Shown here one piece after another: positions 35,301-44,560 of a stretch of 64,000 nucleotides of DNA. The translations under genes were made by a program, and so were the position numbers. The stretch's first letter is position 1, and every line of letters begins with the position of its first letter. The stretch is from Arsenophonus nilaparvatae. Its GTDB lineage: Bacteria; Pseudomonadota; Gammaproteobacteria; Enterobacterales; Enterobacteriaceae. The notes under the pieces were generated by a model. The model was given only the letters and a program-made list of their open reading frames with translations, was not told where the DNA came from and searched no databases. The stretch lies in the NCBI RefSeq assembly GCF_000757905.1, contig NZ_JRLH01000012.1; one strand, 5' to 3'.

Positions 35301-36176
35301 ATGTCTATTTTAATTGATAAAAATACTAAAGTTATCTGCCAGGGATTTACAGGTAGCCAAGGAACTTTTCATTCAGAGCAGGCAATTGCTTATGGGACAA
35401 AAATGGTCGGTGGTGTAACGCCAGGTAAAGGTGGAACAACACATTTAGGATTACCTGTTTTCAATACAGTCCGTGAAGCTGTACAAGCAACAGGTGCAAC
35501 CGCATCGGTTATTTATGTTCCTGCTCCATTTTGTAAAGATTCGATTCTTGAAGCTATCAATAGTGGTATCAAACTGATTATTACCATTACCGAAGGGATC
35601 CCCACGTTAGATATGCTAACGGTGAAAGCAAAGCTAGATGAAACTGGGGTAAAAATGATAGGACCGAACTGTCCAGGTATTATTACCCCAGGTGAATGTA
35701 AGATTGGTATCCAACCTGGACATATTCATAAACCGGGTAAAGTAGGTATTGTATCGCGCTCTGGTACATTAACTTATGAAGCCGTTAAGCAGACAACTGA
35801 TGCAGGATTAGGGCAATCTACTTGTGTTGGTATTGGTGGTGATCCTATTCCGGGTTCAAATTTTATTGATATATTGAAACTATTCCAGGCAGATCCCCAA
35901 ACTGAAGCTATCGTTATGATTGGTGAAATTGGTGGTACAGCGGAGGAAGAAGCGGCCACTTATATTAAACAACATATAACAAAACCAGTCGTTGCTTATA
36001 TTGCCGGCGTAACAGCACCAAAAGGTAAGCGTATGGGGCATGCTGGCGCCATCATTGCTGGTGGCAAAGGTACTGCGGATGAAAAGTTTGCTGCATTAGA
36101 AGCAGCAGGTGTAAAAACTGTTCGTAGCTTAGCTGAGATTGGTGAAGCTGTTAAGCAATTAGTGACTAGTAAATAA
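35301..36176 (+). CDS. sucD: Succinyl-CoA ligase alpha subunit
   Basis: Alpha subunit of succinyl-CoA synthetase, 291 residues (E. coli 289). The CoA-binding Rossmann domain has CQGFTGSQGTFHSEQAIAYG; the phosphorylated His is in GHAGAIIAGGKGTADEK. GPNCPGIITPGE is the other typical segment. It begins 3 bp after the original sucC stop (35297), so if translation ends at the premature TAG the ribosome is released 105 bases upstream, which could weaken coupling. Final gene of the sdh-suc operon. Confidence 0.97.
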   Translation: MSILIDKNTKVICQGFTGSQGTFHSEQAIAYGTKMVGGVTPGKGGTTHLGLPVFNTVREAVQATGATASVIYVPAPFCKDSILEAINSGIKLIITITEGIPTLDMLTVKAKLDETGVKMIGPNCPGIITPGECKIGIQPGHIHKPGKVGIVSRSGTLTYEAVKQTTDAGLGQSTCVGIGGDPIPGSNFIDILKLFQADPQTEAIVMIGEIGGTAEEEAATYIKQHITKPVVAYIAGVTAPKGKRMGHAGAIIAGGKGTADEKFAALEAAGVKTVRSLAEIGEAVKQLVTSK

Positions 36177-36199
36177 CCTGATTTCGACTATGATTAGTA

Positions 36200-36228
36200 A
36201 AAGCCACTCATAGATAGTGGCTTTTTTT
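36200..36228 (+). terminator. Terminator of sdh-suc operon
   Basis: AAAGCCACT (36200-36208) pairs with AGTGGCTTT (36216-36224), followed by a T-run. In E. coli the small RNA SdhX is processed from this 3'UTR; a counterpart may exist here, but only position supports that. Confidence 0.9.
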
Positions 36229-36761
36229 ATGTTTAGGCCGTGAGTAATGCTGGTAAACTTGATTTTTTCGATATTAAAAGTGGCATTATGTGGATTAAAA
36301 ATATTCTGTTGATGGTTTTTTTAATAGCGTTTTGGCGAGTTTTCCCAAGTCAACAACAAGTACATGGTTAAAATGAATTATTGCCTATTTTCTTGGCATG
36401 AACAAAACAATAAACAGCTATTTAATATATTGATAACTTTAATAAAAATTGATTTAAATCAAACAATAAAATAGGTTTTATTTATTTTTTCGATGAAATT
36501 GATCATTGATCAAATTTAGTCAGTATTTAAATGTAGCGGTATGTTGATTTAATCGCAAAATTTCAATCTTAATCGTATTAAATCTATTTATTATAAGTGT
36601 ATATAAGCGTACTATTATTAAGATGTTTGTTGTATTTTGATAAATTTTTTATCGTTATTTTAAGATGTATAAAGCTGGTAGTTATGAGGCTTTCATCTTT
36701 TGCATTATGAAAGTCAGGTCGCCGCAAGTCGGTGTCTTCCTGCTAGGAGCAAGGAGTCAAG
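36229..36761. promoter_or_regulatory. cydA upstream region
   Basis: Long AT-rich leader before cydA, as in E. coli where ArcA and FNR control several promoters. It includes an FNR box and a second imperfect one (TTGATCATTGATCAA, spacer 5, around 36499-36513). A 27-residue frame at 36288-36371 starts MWIKNILLMVFLIAFW; its reality is doubtful. The 3' part has a purine-rich AAGGAG ribosome-binding site just ahead of cydA. Confidence 0.5.
36449..36462. promoter_or_regulatory. Perfect FNR box upstream of cydAB
   Basis: TTGATTTAAATCAA matches the FNR consensus TTGAT-N4-ATCAA exactly and lies about 300 bases before cydA. In E. coli, FNR represses cydAB under strict anaerobiosis through sites in the same region. 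Confidence 0.6.
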
Positions 36762-38327
36762 ATGTTTGATATTGTCGAACTGTCCCGGTTACAGTTTGCC
36801 TTAACTGCAATGTATCATTTCCTGTTTGTACCATTAACACTTGGTATGTCGTTTTTACTAGCGATAATGGAAACGGTGTATGTCATTTCAGGTAAACAGA
36901 TATATAAAGATATGACAAAATTCTGGGGTAAGTTATTTGCTATTAACTTTGCCTTAGGTGTTGCAACAGGTTTGACCATGGAATTCCAATTCGGGACTAA
37001 CTGGTCATATTATTCACATTATGTTGGTGATATTTTTGGTGCGCCATTGGCAATTGAAGGATTAATGGCGTTCTTCCTGGAGTCAACATTTGTTGGTTTA
37101 TTTCTTTTTGGCTGGGATCGTTTAAGTAAAACCCAACATTTAGCTAGCACATGGCTGGTTGCGTTAGGTTCTAATTTCTCTGCGCTGTGGATTTTAGTTG
37201 CTAATGGTTGGATGCAAAACCCGATTGCTTCTGATTTTAACTTTGAAAGCATGCGGATGGAAATGCTCAGTTTTTCAGAATTAGTTTTAAATCCCGTGGC
37301 ACAAGTTAAATTTGTTCACACCGTTGCCGCTGGCTATTGTACAGGTGCCATGTTCGTCTTAGGTATCAGTGCTTATTACTTACTTAGAGGCCGTGATCGA
37401 CCTTTTGCTAAACGCTCTTTCGCAATAGCGGCAAGCTTTGGTATTGCTTCAGTACTATCTGTTATTGTTTTGGGTGATGAATCTGGCTATGAAATGGGTG
37501 ATGTTCAGAAGACCAAGTTAGCCGCCATTGAAGCTGAATGGGAAACCCAACCGCCGCCGGCTTCATTTAATCTTATTGCTGTGCCAAATAGCGAAAAAAT
37601 GAAAAATGAATTCGCAGTAGAAATTCCATGGTTAATGGGAATTATCACTACCCGTTCTATTGATACCCCGGTTTTGGGTTTAAAAGATTTAATGGCGCAA
37701 CATGAAGTTCGTATCCGCAATGGTATGAATGCCTATGCTCTGTTAAAAAAATTACAAGCTGGTGATAATGATCCTGCTATACGAAAAGCATTTGATGCGA
37801 ATAAAAAAGATCTTGGTTATGGATTGTTGTTAAAACGCTATACACCTAATGTTATTGATGCCAGCGAAGAACATATTAAAGCGGCCGCTAAAGATAGTAT
37901 TCCTAAAGTCGGGCCTCTATTCTGGGCATTTCGCATTATGGTGGCTTGCGGTTTCTTAATGTTACTTATTTTTGCTTTATCATTCTGGTCTGTTATTCGT
38001 AACCGCATTGGTGAGAAAAAATGGCTTTTACGTTTAGCCATGTTTGGTATTCCATTACCATGGATTGCCGTTGAAGCAGGTTGGTTTGTTGCTGAATATG
38101 GTCGTCAACCGTGGGCAATTGGTGAAATTTTACCGACAGCGGTTGCACATTCATCATTAAGTAGTGCAGATCTACTTTTCTCGATGGGGCTAATATGTGG
38201 TCTGTATACTTTGTTCTTGGTTATTGAATTGTTCCTAATGTTCAAATTTGCACGTAAAGGGCCGAGTAGTCTTAAAACAGGTCGTTATCATTATGAGCAA
38301 CAAAATATTTCAGCCCAAGACGCTTAG
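36762..38327 (+). CDS. cydA: Cytochrome bd-I ubiquinol oxidase subunit I
   Basis: Haem-bearing subunit of the high-affinity terminal oxidase, 521 residues (E. coli 522), about nine membrane helices. The haem ligand His19 lies in ALTAMYHFLFVPLTLG, and the Q-loop region follows near residues 240-330. The GRQPWAIGEILPT motif is conserved. Ubiquinol oxidation on the periplasmic side reduces oxygen to water at low O2. AAGGAG precedes the ATG. First gene of cydABX-ybgE. Confidence 0.97.
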   Translation: MFDIVELSRLQFALTAMYHFLFVPLTLGMSFLLAIMETVYVISGKQIYKDMTKFWGKLFAINFALGVATGLTMEFQFGTNWSYYSHYVGDIFGAPLAIEGLMAFFLESTFVGLFLFGWDRLSKTQHLASTWLVALGSNFSALWILVANGWMQNPIASDFNFESMRMEMLSFSELVLNPVAQVKFVHTVAAGYCTGAMFVLGISAYYLLRGRDRPFAKRSFAIAASFGIASVLSVIVLGDESGYEMGDVQKTKLAAIEAEWETQPPPASFNLIAVPNSEKMKNEFAVEIPWLMGIITTRSIDTPVLGLKDLMAQHEVRIRNGMNAYALLKKLQAGDNDPAIRKAFDANKKDLGYGLLLKRYTPNVIDASEEHIKAAAKDSIPKVGPLFWAFRIMVACGFLMLLIFALSFWSVIRNRIGEKKWLLRLAMFGIPLPWIAVEAGWFVAEYGRQPWAIGEILPTAVAHSSLSSADLLFSMGLICGLYTLFLVIELFLMFKFARKGPSSLKTGRYHYEQQNISAQDA

Positions 38328-38344
38328 TAAACAGGAGTCCATTC

Positions 38345-39484
38345 ATGTTTGATTATGAAGTTCTAAGATTTATATGGTGGCTACTGATTGGTGTGTTGCT
38401 GATCGGTTTTGCCGTGACCGATGGTTTTGATATGGGTGTTGGTATCTTATTGCCATTTATGGGAAAAACTGATACTGAGCGTCGGATCATGATCAATTCA
38501 ATCGCACCTCATTGGGATGGTAATCAGGTTTGGTTAGTAACTGCTGGTGGTGCACTATTTGCGGCTTGGCCGATGGTTTACGCTGCGGCATTCTCAGGTT
38601 TTTATGTTGCCATGATATTAGTCTTGGCTGCACTATTTTTCAGACCGGTAGGTTTTGATTATCGTTCTAAGCTTGAAAATTCCAAATGGCGCAATATGTG
38701 GGATCGTGGCATATTTATTGGTAGCTTTGTTCCTCCGTTGATCATTGGTGTTGCTTTTGGTAATTTGCTACAGGGCGTTCCTTTTACAGTTAATGACCTA
38801 TTGTATTTGAATTATACCGGGACTTTCTTTGGTTTACTCAATCCTTATGGCTTATTAGCAGGCATTATTTCTATTATGATGATAATCACCCAAGGCGCGA
38901 CTTATCTCCAAATGCGCACGCTAGGTGAATTACATCTACGTTCACGTAATATCACTTATATCACCGCCTTTTTCACCTTAATTACTTTTGCTGGAGCTGG
39001 TTTTTGGTTGATATATGGAATTGATGGTTATGCGATTAAAAGTACAATCGATACCTACGCTGTTTCTAATCCGTTACACAAAGAAGTAGCAAAAGAAGCA
39101 GGGGCATGGTTGGTTAATTTTAATAATAATCCAGGACTATGGTCATTACCGGCACTTGGCTTATTTTTTCCAATACTGACTATCCTATTCACCAAGCTTG
39201 ATAAAGCAGGATGGGCATTTTTATTTTCATCACTGACAATTGCTTGTATTATTTTAACTTTCGGTATTAGTATGTTCCCATTCATTATGCCTTCAAATAT
39301 ACAGCCTAATGCCAGTTTGACGATTTGGGATGCCACGTCGAGCTTATTTACATTGCAAGTGATGACAGTTGTTGCCATCATTTTTGTGCCAATTATATTG
39401 GCGTATACTACCTGGTGTTATTACAAAATGTTTGGTCGAATTGACAAAGCGCATATTGAAAATAACAAACATTCATTATATTAA
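38345..39484 (+). CDS. cydB: Cytochrome bd-I ubiquinol oxidase subunit II
   Basis: Second integral subunit of cytochrome bd, 379 residues as in E. coli. It starts MFDYEVLRFIWWLLIGVLLI, with GFAVTDGFDMGVG and APHWDGNQVWLVTAGGALFAAWP as family landmarks; Asp and Trp residues of the proton/oxygen path are present. It begins 17 bp after cydA and is followed by cydX. Confidence 0.97.
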   Translation: MFDYEVLRFIWWLLIGVLLIGFAVTDGFDMGVGILLPFMGKTDTERRIMINSIAPHWDGNQVWLVTAGGALFAAWPMVYAAAFSGFYVAMILVLAALFFRPVGFDYRSKLENSKWRNMWDRGIFIGSFVPPLIIGVAFGNLLQGVPFTVNDLLYLNYTGTFFGLLNPYGLLAGIISIMMIITQGATYLQMRTLGELHLRSRNITYITAFFTLITFAGAGFWLIYGIDGYAIKSTIDTYAVSNPLHKEVAKEAGAWLVNFNNNPGLWSLPALGLFFPILTILFTKLDKAGWAFLFSSLTIACIILTFGISMFPFIMPSNIQPNASLTIWDATSSLFTLQVMTVVAIIFVPIILAYTTWCYYKMFGRIDKAHIENNKHSLY

Positions 39485-39496
39485 GGAGCGAATGGC

Positions 39497-39619
39497 ATGT
39501 GGTATTTTGCTTGGATTTTAGGAACGCTTCTTGCCTGTAGTTTCGCTGTCATTGCAGCTCTGGCTATCGAACAGGTTGAGGCTAATGCTGCTAACAAAGC
39601 TAAACATACTGGTGAATGA
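39497..39619 (+). CDS. cydX: Cytochrome bd-I accessory subunit CydX
   Basis: Forty-residue single-span subunit, previously YbgT, needed for stable haem binding and oxidase activity. It reads MWYFAWILGTLLACSFAVI and continues to ALAIEQVEAN, the conserved core with the essential Glu. A ribosome-binding site (AAGGAG, 39484-39489) lies at a good distance. It overlaps ybgE by 4 bp at its stop. Too short for many gene callers. Confidence 0.93.
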   Translation: MWYFAWILGTLLACSFAVIAALAIEQVEANAANKAKHTGE

Positions 39620-39921
39620 TAATGGTAGATAAAATCTACTCATCAATGCATAAGGGTCCGTTTCGGATCCTTATTCTCTTTATGGCATTTGCCATGGCTT
39701 TTTGTGTGATGTGGGATCCAACCTTATTTGCCTCAAATACCAGTTCTCTTACTATATGGCAGGGGCTATTGCTTATTTTGGCAACATGTAGTGGGATAAT
39801 TTTTGGTATTGGGTTTTTACCTAAAAATGCGTTTTGGCGTTATCTTTTTCATCCTTTACCTGCTGTTTTGATCCTAGCTTGTGGACTATTTTATTTCTTT
39901 CGTATTAGTTTCATTTCATAA
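39616..39921 (+). CDS. ybgE: Cyd operon protein YbgE
   Basis: Small inner-membrane protein of the Cyd operon, 101 residues (E. coli 97), role unknown. Three hydrophobic segments are seen (about 18-34, 50-70, 80-97), and landmarks such as MWDPTLFA and IWQGLLLI match the family. The ATG at 39616 overlaps the cydX stop; an alternative ATG is two codons later. Part of cydABX-ybgE. Confidence 0.85.
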   Translation: MIMVDKIYSSMHKGPFRILILFMAFAMAFCVMWDPTLFASNTSSLTIWQGLLLILATCSGIIFGIGFLPKNAFWRYLFHPLPAVLILACGLFYFFRISFIS

Positions 39922-40033
39922 GATAAGTTTATATTTCACTATTTTTTTGTAACTTTATTTATAAATCATTCCAATAGATGATTCACTTAAGTATAGTGAC
40001 GGGTAATTTATTGATAACAAGGGGAGTAAAAAT

Positions 40034-40429
40034 ATGCTGTTTTGCTGGCCTATCCGTATTTATTATGAGGATACTGATGCGGGAGGTGTAGTTTATCATG
40101 CTCGTTATGCGCATTTTTTTGAACGAGCGAGAACGGAAATGTTGCGAGAAAAAGGATTTGAACAGCAGAAATTACGAAAAGAAAATTTAGCTTTTGTCGT
40201 ACGTAAAATGACAATTGACTATTTACACCCCGCTAAATTGGATGATTTATTGACCGTTGAAACCACAATTAGCTATGTTCAACTTACATCATTGGCTTTT
40301 TTCCAACGGTTAATTAATCAGCAAGGGAAAGAAATTTGCACAGCAGAAATAGTTATTGTTTCAATTGATACATTTAAAATGAAGCCAACTAGGCTTCCTG
40401 AGTCTATTGTCGCGGAGTTTAAGCAGTGA
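40034..40429 (+). CDS. ybgC: Acyl-CoA thioesterase YbgC (Tol-Pal associated)
   Basis: Hot-dog-fold thioesterase, 131 residues (E. coli 134). YYEDTDAGGVVYHARYAHFFERART contains the catalytic Asp motif (DTDAGGVVYH). It hydrolyses short-chain acyl-CoAs and interacts with ACP and phospholipid enzymes at the inner membrane. The ribosome-binding site AAGGGGAG precedes the ATG, and the gene overlaps tolQ by 4 bp, as first gene of the tol-pal cluster. Confidence 0.94.
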   Translation: MLFCWPIRIYYEDTDAGGVVYHARYAHFFERARTEMLREKGFEQQKLRKENLAFVVRKMTIDYLHPAKLDDLLTVETTISYVQLTSLAFFQRLINQQGKEICTAEIVIVSIDTFKMKPTRLPESIVAEFKQ

Positions 40430-41109
40430 CTGACATGAATATCTTAGATTTATTCTTAAAAGCGAGTTTTTTGGTTCAACTTATCATGTTGATTCTAATA
40501 GGATTCTCTATTGCTTCTTGGGCAATTATTATTCAACGAAGCAAAATTTTAAATGCCGCAACCCGAGAAACGGAAGCTTTTGAGGATCGTTTTTGGTCTG
40601 GTATTGAGCTATCGCGTCTCTATAAAGAATGTCAGGATCGGCGTGATGCATTAACGGGAGCAGAACAGATTTTCTATTCTGGATTTAAAGAGTTTGCTCG
40701 TTTACGTCAAGCCAATCTTCATACACCAGAAGCGGTAATGAATGGTGCTTCTAGAGCTATGCGAATATCGATGAATCGTGAGTTAGAATCACTAGAGACG
40801 CATATTCCCTTTTTAGGTACTGTAGGATCAATAAGCCCCTATATTGGATTATTTGGTACCGTTTGGGGAATTATGCATGCTTTCATTGCATTAGGCTCGG
40901 TTAAACAGGCAACATTACAAATGGTCGCCCCGGGTATTGCTGAAGCGTTAATTGCAACGGCAATCGGCTTGTTTGCGGCCATTCCAGCTGTGATGGCATA
41001 TAACCGACTAAACCAGCGGGTCAATAAATTGGATCAAAGTTATGACAATTTTATGGAAGAATTTTTAGCCATCCTGCATCGTCAAGCTTTTGCTTCTGAA
41101 AAGCAATAA
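40426..41109 (+). CDS. tolQ: Tol-Pal system protein TolQ
   Basis: Inner-membrane proton-channel subunit of the Tol motor, homologous to ExbB/MotA, 227 residues (E. coli 230). The GTG start (MTDMNILDLFLKASF) overlaps ybgC, as in E. coli. Three membrane helices lie near 17-37, 135-160 and 168-190, with GTVWGIMHAFIALG and EALIATAIGLFAAIPAVMAYN forming the TM2-TM3 region. Uses the proton gradient with TolR to energise TolA during outer-membrane constriction. Confidence 0.97.
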   Translation: MTDMNILDLFLKASFLVQLIMLILIGFSIASWAIIIQRSKILNAATRETEAFEDRFWSGIELSRLYKECQDRRDALTGAEQIFYSGFKEFARLRQANLHTPEAVMNGASRAMRISMNRELESLETHIPFLGTVGSISPYIGLFGTVWGIMHAFIALGSVKQATLQMVAPGIAEALIATAIGLFAAIPAVMAYNRLNQRVNKLDQSYDNFMEEFLAILHRQAFASEKQ

Positions 41110-41126
41110 ATGCGGAGAACAGAAAG

Positions 41127-41549
41127 ATGGCACGGACTCGACATAGGCGTGAACTGAAATCTGAAATTAACATCGTTCCTTTATTGGATGTACTGTTAGT
41201 ATTGTTATTGATTTTTATGGCAACGGCGCCGATTATTTCACAAAGTGTGAAAGTGGAATTACCCGATGCGACTCAATCAAAAATTGTGTCAGGTAGTGAT
41301 AATCCACCGATTATTCTTGAAGTCTCTGGAGTAGGGCAATACAGTGTCATTATTGATGGTCATCGAGAAGAGCTTTTACCGCCAGAACAGATTGCAGCAA
41401 TAACAAAAGCCGCATTGGCAAAAAACCCGCAGGCCATTTTTTTAATTGGTGGCGCTAAAGATGTACCATACGAAGAAGTTATTAAAGCGCTGAATATACT
41501 TCATCAAACTGGCATCAAATCAGTTGGTTTTATGACTCAGCCTATTTGA
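41127..41549 (+). CDS. tolR: Tol-Pal system protein TolR
   Basis: ExbD-like partner of TolQ, 140 residues (E. coli 142). One N-terminal membrane helix carries the essential Asp in INIVPLLDVLLVLLLIFMA; a periplasmic domain follows and ends with the peptidoglycan-linked segment. It starts 17 bp after tolQ with a nearby purine-rich ribosome-binding site. Confidence 0.97.
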   Translation: MARTRHRRELKSEINIVPLLDVLLVLLLIFMATAPIISQSVKVELPDATQSKIVSGSDNPPIILEVSGVGQYSVIIDGHREELLPPEQIAAITKAALAKNPQAIFLIGGAKDVPYEEVIKALNILHQTGIKSVGFMTQPI

Positions 41550-41583
41550 TGTAATTGCATAATTACTTGTTTGGAAATCTGTT

Positions 41584-42582
41584 GTGAGAAAGACAAAAGA
41601 GCAAAAAAATAAATTGAGTCGCTCTGTGGTACTCTCTATTATATTCCACGTTTTGTTATTTGGTTTTATTATTTTGGGTTCATTGGATGAAATTATTAAG
41701 CTTGGTGGCGGTGGTCAAGGCGGTGAAGTGGTTGATGCGATCATGGTTGATCCCGGCGTAGTAATAGAACAGTATAACCAGCTACAACGGCAGCAAAATA
41801 GTGCCAAACAAGCCGATACTGAGCGAAAAAAACGTCTTCAACAGCAAGAAGAAGAACTCCGAAAACAGCAGGAAGAAGAACAAAAACGCTTAAAAATGGT
41901 TGAAGAGGAGCGTATAAAAATAGCAAGAGAAGCCGAGCAGCAACGCAAGCAAGCAGAAGAAGCGGCGCAAAAAGCCAAGGAGCAACAGAAAATTGCAGAA
42001 GAAGCGGCGGCTAAAGCTAAAGCAGAACAAGAACGGCTAATAAAAGAGCAGGCAGAGGCAAAAGCGAAAGCTCAAGCTAAAAAAGAAGCTGAAATAGCTA
42101 GGGCTAAAGCACAAGCAGAGGCAAAAGAAAAAGCCGAAAAAGCTGCTAAGGCGCTGGCAGCTAAGAAAAAAGCAGATGCGGCTAAACAGGCTGCTACGGT
42201 TGACTCTCTGCTTGGTGGATTAACTGCCCAACAACCAACTCAGCAAATGGGAGGTGCAGCCGCAGCGGGTCAAGGAGGAAATAGAAAAAGCGGGGCATCC
42301 AGTTCGGATGTGGCTAATTATGCAGGTAAGATCAAAGCCGCAATTGAAAGCAAATTTTATGATGCTGATATTTATCGTGGTAAAACATGCGAATTAAGCA
42401 TAAAACTCGCTCCTGACGGCATGTTAATTAGTATTGCAGCTAAAAGTAATACAGCAAATGATCAACCACTTTGTGACGCAGCGATACGTGCAGCCAAAAC
42501 AGCAACAATGCCTAAACCGCCTAGTCGTAGTATTTATGATGCATTTAATGAACAGGGAAGTACTTTAGTATTCAAGCCTTAG
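41584..42582 (+). CDS. tolA: Tol-Pal system protein TolA
   Basis: Periplasm-spanning coupling protein anchored by one N-terminal helix (about residues 14-36) in the inner membrane. Domain II is a long coiled coil of Lys-, Glu-, Ala- and Gln-rich heptads (about 60-205). Domain III (about 240-332), beginning VANYAGKIKAAIESKFYD, binds TolB and Pal. At 332 residues it is clearly shorter than E. coli TolA (421); the missing length lies in the Ala/Lys repeats, which vary naturally. GTG start, following tolR by 34 bp. Confidence 0.95.
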   Translation: MRKTKEQKNKLSRSVVLSIIFHVLLFGFIILGSLDEIIKLGGGGQGGEVVDAIMVDPGVVIEQYNQLQRQQNSAKQADTERKKRLQQQEEELRKQQEEEQKRLKMVEEERIKIAREAEQQRKQAEEAAQKAKEQQKIAEEAAAKAKAEQERLIKEQAEAKAKAQAKKEAEIARAKAQAEAKEKAEKAAKALAAKKKADAAKQAATVDSLLGGLTAQQPTQQMGGAAAAGQGGNRKSGASSSDVANYAGKIKAAIESKFYDADIYRGKTCELSIKLAPDGMLISIAAKSNTANDQPLCDAAIRAAKTATMPKPPSRSIYDAFNEQGSTLVFKP

Positions 42583-42715
42583 TTAATGAATGTTATGAAT
42601 AGCATAAGGCTAGGAAAATTAACAAAAGTTTTTCAGTTATCTGGTTTTGTGCATTCACCTTTGTTAATATTCAAATTAATTATTACGGACGTGAATACGT
42701 GATAAGGGAGAAAAA

Positions 42716-44008
42716 ATGAAGCAGGCATTTAAATTATTGTTAGGTTTTCTAATATTATGGGCGGCATCTGCTCAGGCAGAAATTCGGATTGAAATTACCC
42801 AAGGTATCAATACTGCACAGCCTATTGCTATTGTGCCTTTTAAATGGACTGGAACTGGTACTTTACCCGATGATGTAGGACAAATTGTTGCTGCAGATTT
42901 ACGCAATAGCGGTAAATTTAATCCTATTGATCCCAGTCATATGCCTCAACAACCAACTACCGCATCGGAAGTCACACCGAATGTTTGGACGGCATTAGGT
43001 ATTAATGCAGTTGTTGTTGGTCAGGTACAACCGGCTGCTGATGGTCAGTACATTATTAGTTATCAACTGGTTGATGTGGTGAATTCTCCTGGCGCAGTAT
43101 TGACGCAAAACCAATTAAAAGTGGCAGCCAAATGGCTACGCTATGCGGCACATACTATTAGTGATGAAGTCTTTGCCAAATTAACCGGTATTCGAGGTGC
43201 ATTTCGTACACGTATCGCTTACGTGGTTAAAACTAATGGTGGAAAGTTTCCTTATGAATTAAGGGTCTCAGATTATGATGGTTATAATCAATTCACTGTC
43301 CACCGCTCGCCTGACCCGCTGATGTCGCCAGCTTGGTCGGCTGATGGTGAAAAGTTAGCTTATGTAACCTTTGAAAGTGGTAGTTCAGCATTAGTTATGC
43401 AAACGTTAGCGACAGGCGAAGTCCGCCAGATTGCTGCTTTCCCGCGTCATAATGGTGCTCCTACTTTTTCCCCCGATGGAAGTAAGCTTGCTTTTGCCCT
43501 GTCAAAGAGCGGAAGTTTAAATCTTTATGTAATGGACTTGGCCAGTGGTCAAACTCGCCAAATAACAGATGGTCGTAGTAACAATACTGAACCTAGTTGG
43601 ATGCCAGACAGCCAAACGCTGATTTATACTTCTGATCAAGCAGGGCGTCCACAAATATACAAACTAAATATTAATGGTGGTGTGCCAGAGCGTATTACTT
43701 GGGAAGGCAACCAAAACCAGGATCCAAGCGTCAGCCCTGATGGTAAATTTATGGTAATGGTCAACTCGAGTAATGGTAAACAGCACATTGCTAAACAGGA
43801 TCTGGCAACGGGTAACGTTGAATATTTGACGGATACGTTTCTGGATGAAACGCCGAGTATCGCACCTAATGGTACTATGGTAATTTATAGTGCCTCACAA
43901 GGGTTAGGTACTGTATTACACTTGGTGTCAACGGATGGGCGTTTCAAAGCGCGTCTGCCGGCGACTGATGGAAAGGTTAAATTTCCTGCCTGGTCGCCGT
44001 ATTTGTGA
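42716..44008 (+). CDS. tolB: Tol-Pal system beta-propeller protein TolB
   Basis: Periplasmic protein of 430 residues, same as E. coli, with a signal peptide (residues 1-21, ending ASAQA) followed by an N-terminal alpha/beta domain and a six-bladed beta-propeller. Repeats such as SPAWSADGEKLAYV, PTFSPDGSKLAFA and PSWMPDSQTLIYT mark the WD-like blades. It shuttles between Pal and TolA. The ribosome-binding site GGGAGAA lies before the ATG. Confidence 0.97.
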   Translation: MKQAFKLLLGFLILWAASAQAEIRIEITQGINTAQPIAIVPFKWTGTGTLPDDVGQIVAADLRNSGKFNPIDPSHMPQQPTTASEVTPNVWTALGINAVVVGQVQPAADGQYIISYQLVDVVNSPGAVLTQNQLKVAAKWLRYAAHTISDEVFAKLTGIRGAFRTRIAYVVKTNGGKFPYELRVSDYDGYNQFTVHRSPDPLMSPAWSADGEKLAYVTFESGSSALVMQTLATGEVRQIAAFPRHNGAPTFSPDGSKLAFALSKSGSLNLYVMDLASGQTRQITDGRSNNTEPSWMPDSQTLIYTSDQAGRPQIYKLNINGGVPERITWEGNQNQDPSVSPDGKFMVMVNSSNGKQHIAKQDLATGNVEYLTDTFLDETPSIAPNGTMVIYSASQGLGTVLHLVSTDGRFKARLPATDGKVKFPAWSPYL

Positions 44009-44053
44009 TGCATAATAATAAGTATGGCAATAATAATTAAAGGATCGAACAAG

Positions 44054-44551
44054 ATGCAATTGAATAAAGTGCTTAAAGGGCTAATGTTAGCGTTACCTAT
44101 GATAGCCGTTGCAGCATGTAGCTCAAAAAAGGGCAATGACAAAACGGGTGCTGAAAACAATGTAGCAGATAGCAATGCTAGCTTGACAGCTGAGCAACTT
44201 GCTAGTCAGCAAATGCAAGAATTGCAAAGTAACAACATTGTTTACTTTGGTTTTGATAAGTATGATGTTACCCCAGAATATGCACAGCTGTTAGATCAAC
44301 ATGCAACATTCCTACGCGGTAACCCTTCAGTTAAGATTACTGTAGAAGGGCATACTGATGAAAAGGGTACACCAGAGTATAATATTGCACTTGGTGAGCG
44401 CCGTGCTAATGCTGTGAAAATATATTTGCAGAGTAAAGGCGTAAACGGTGAGCAAATTGCTATCGTATCTTATGGTAAGGAAAAACCGGCTATACAAGGT
44501 AATGACGAATCGGCATATGCCAAAAACCGTCGTGCGATACTTGTGTATTAA
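44054..44551 (+). CDS. pal: Peptidoglycan-associated lipoprotein Pal
   Basis: Outer-membrane lipoprotein of 165 residues. The start MQLNKVLKGLMLALPMIAV is preferred to an upstream in-frame ATG at 44024 because AAAGGA lies ahead of it and it gives a standard lipoprotein signal with lipobox IAVAAC. The OmpA-like C-terminal domain has YFGFDKYDV, the diaminopimelate-binding VEGHTDEKGTPEYN, and GERRANAV. Links the outer membrane to peptidoglycan. Confidence 0.97.
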   Translation: MQLNKVLKGLMLALPMIAVAACSSKKGNDKTGAENNVADSNASLTAEQLASQQMQELQSNNIVYFGFDKYDVTPEYAQLLDQHATFLRGNPSVKITVEGHTDEKGTPEYNIALGERRANAVKIYLQSKGVNGEQIAIVSYGKEKPAIQGNDESAYAKNRRAILVY

Positions 44552-44560
44552 GAGTATTAT

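Noticed and set aside
36288..36371. 27-residue hydrophobic frame upstream of cydA
   Set aside because: Poor ribosome-binding site and no known counterpart; could be chance in AT-rich sequence.
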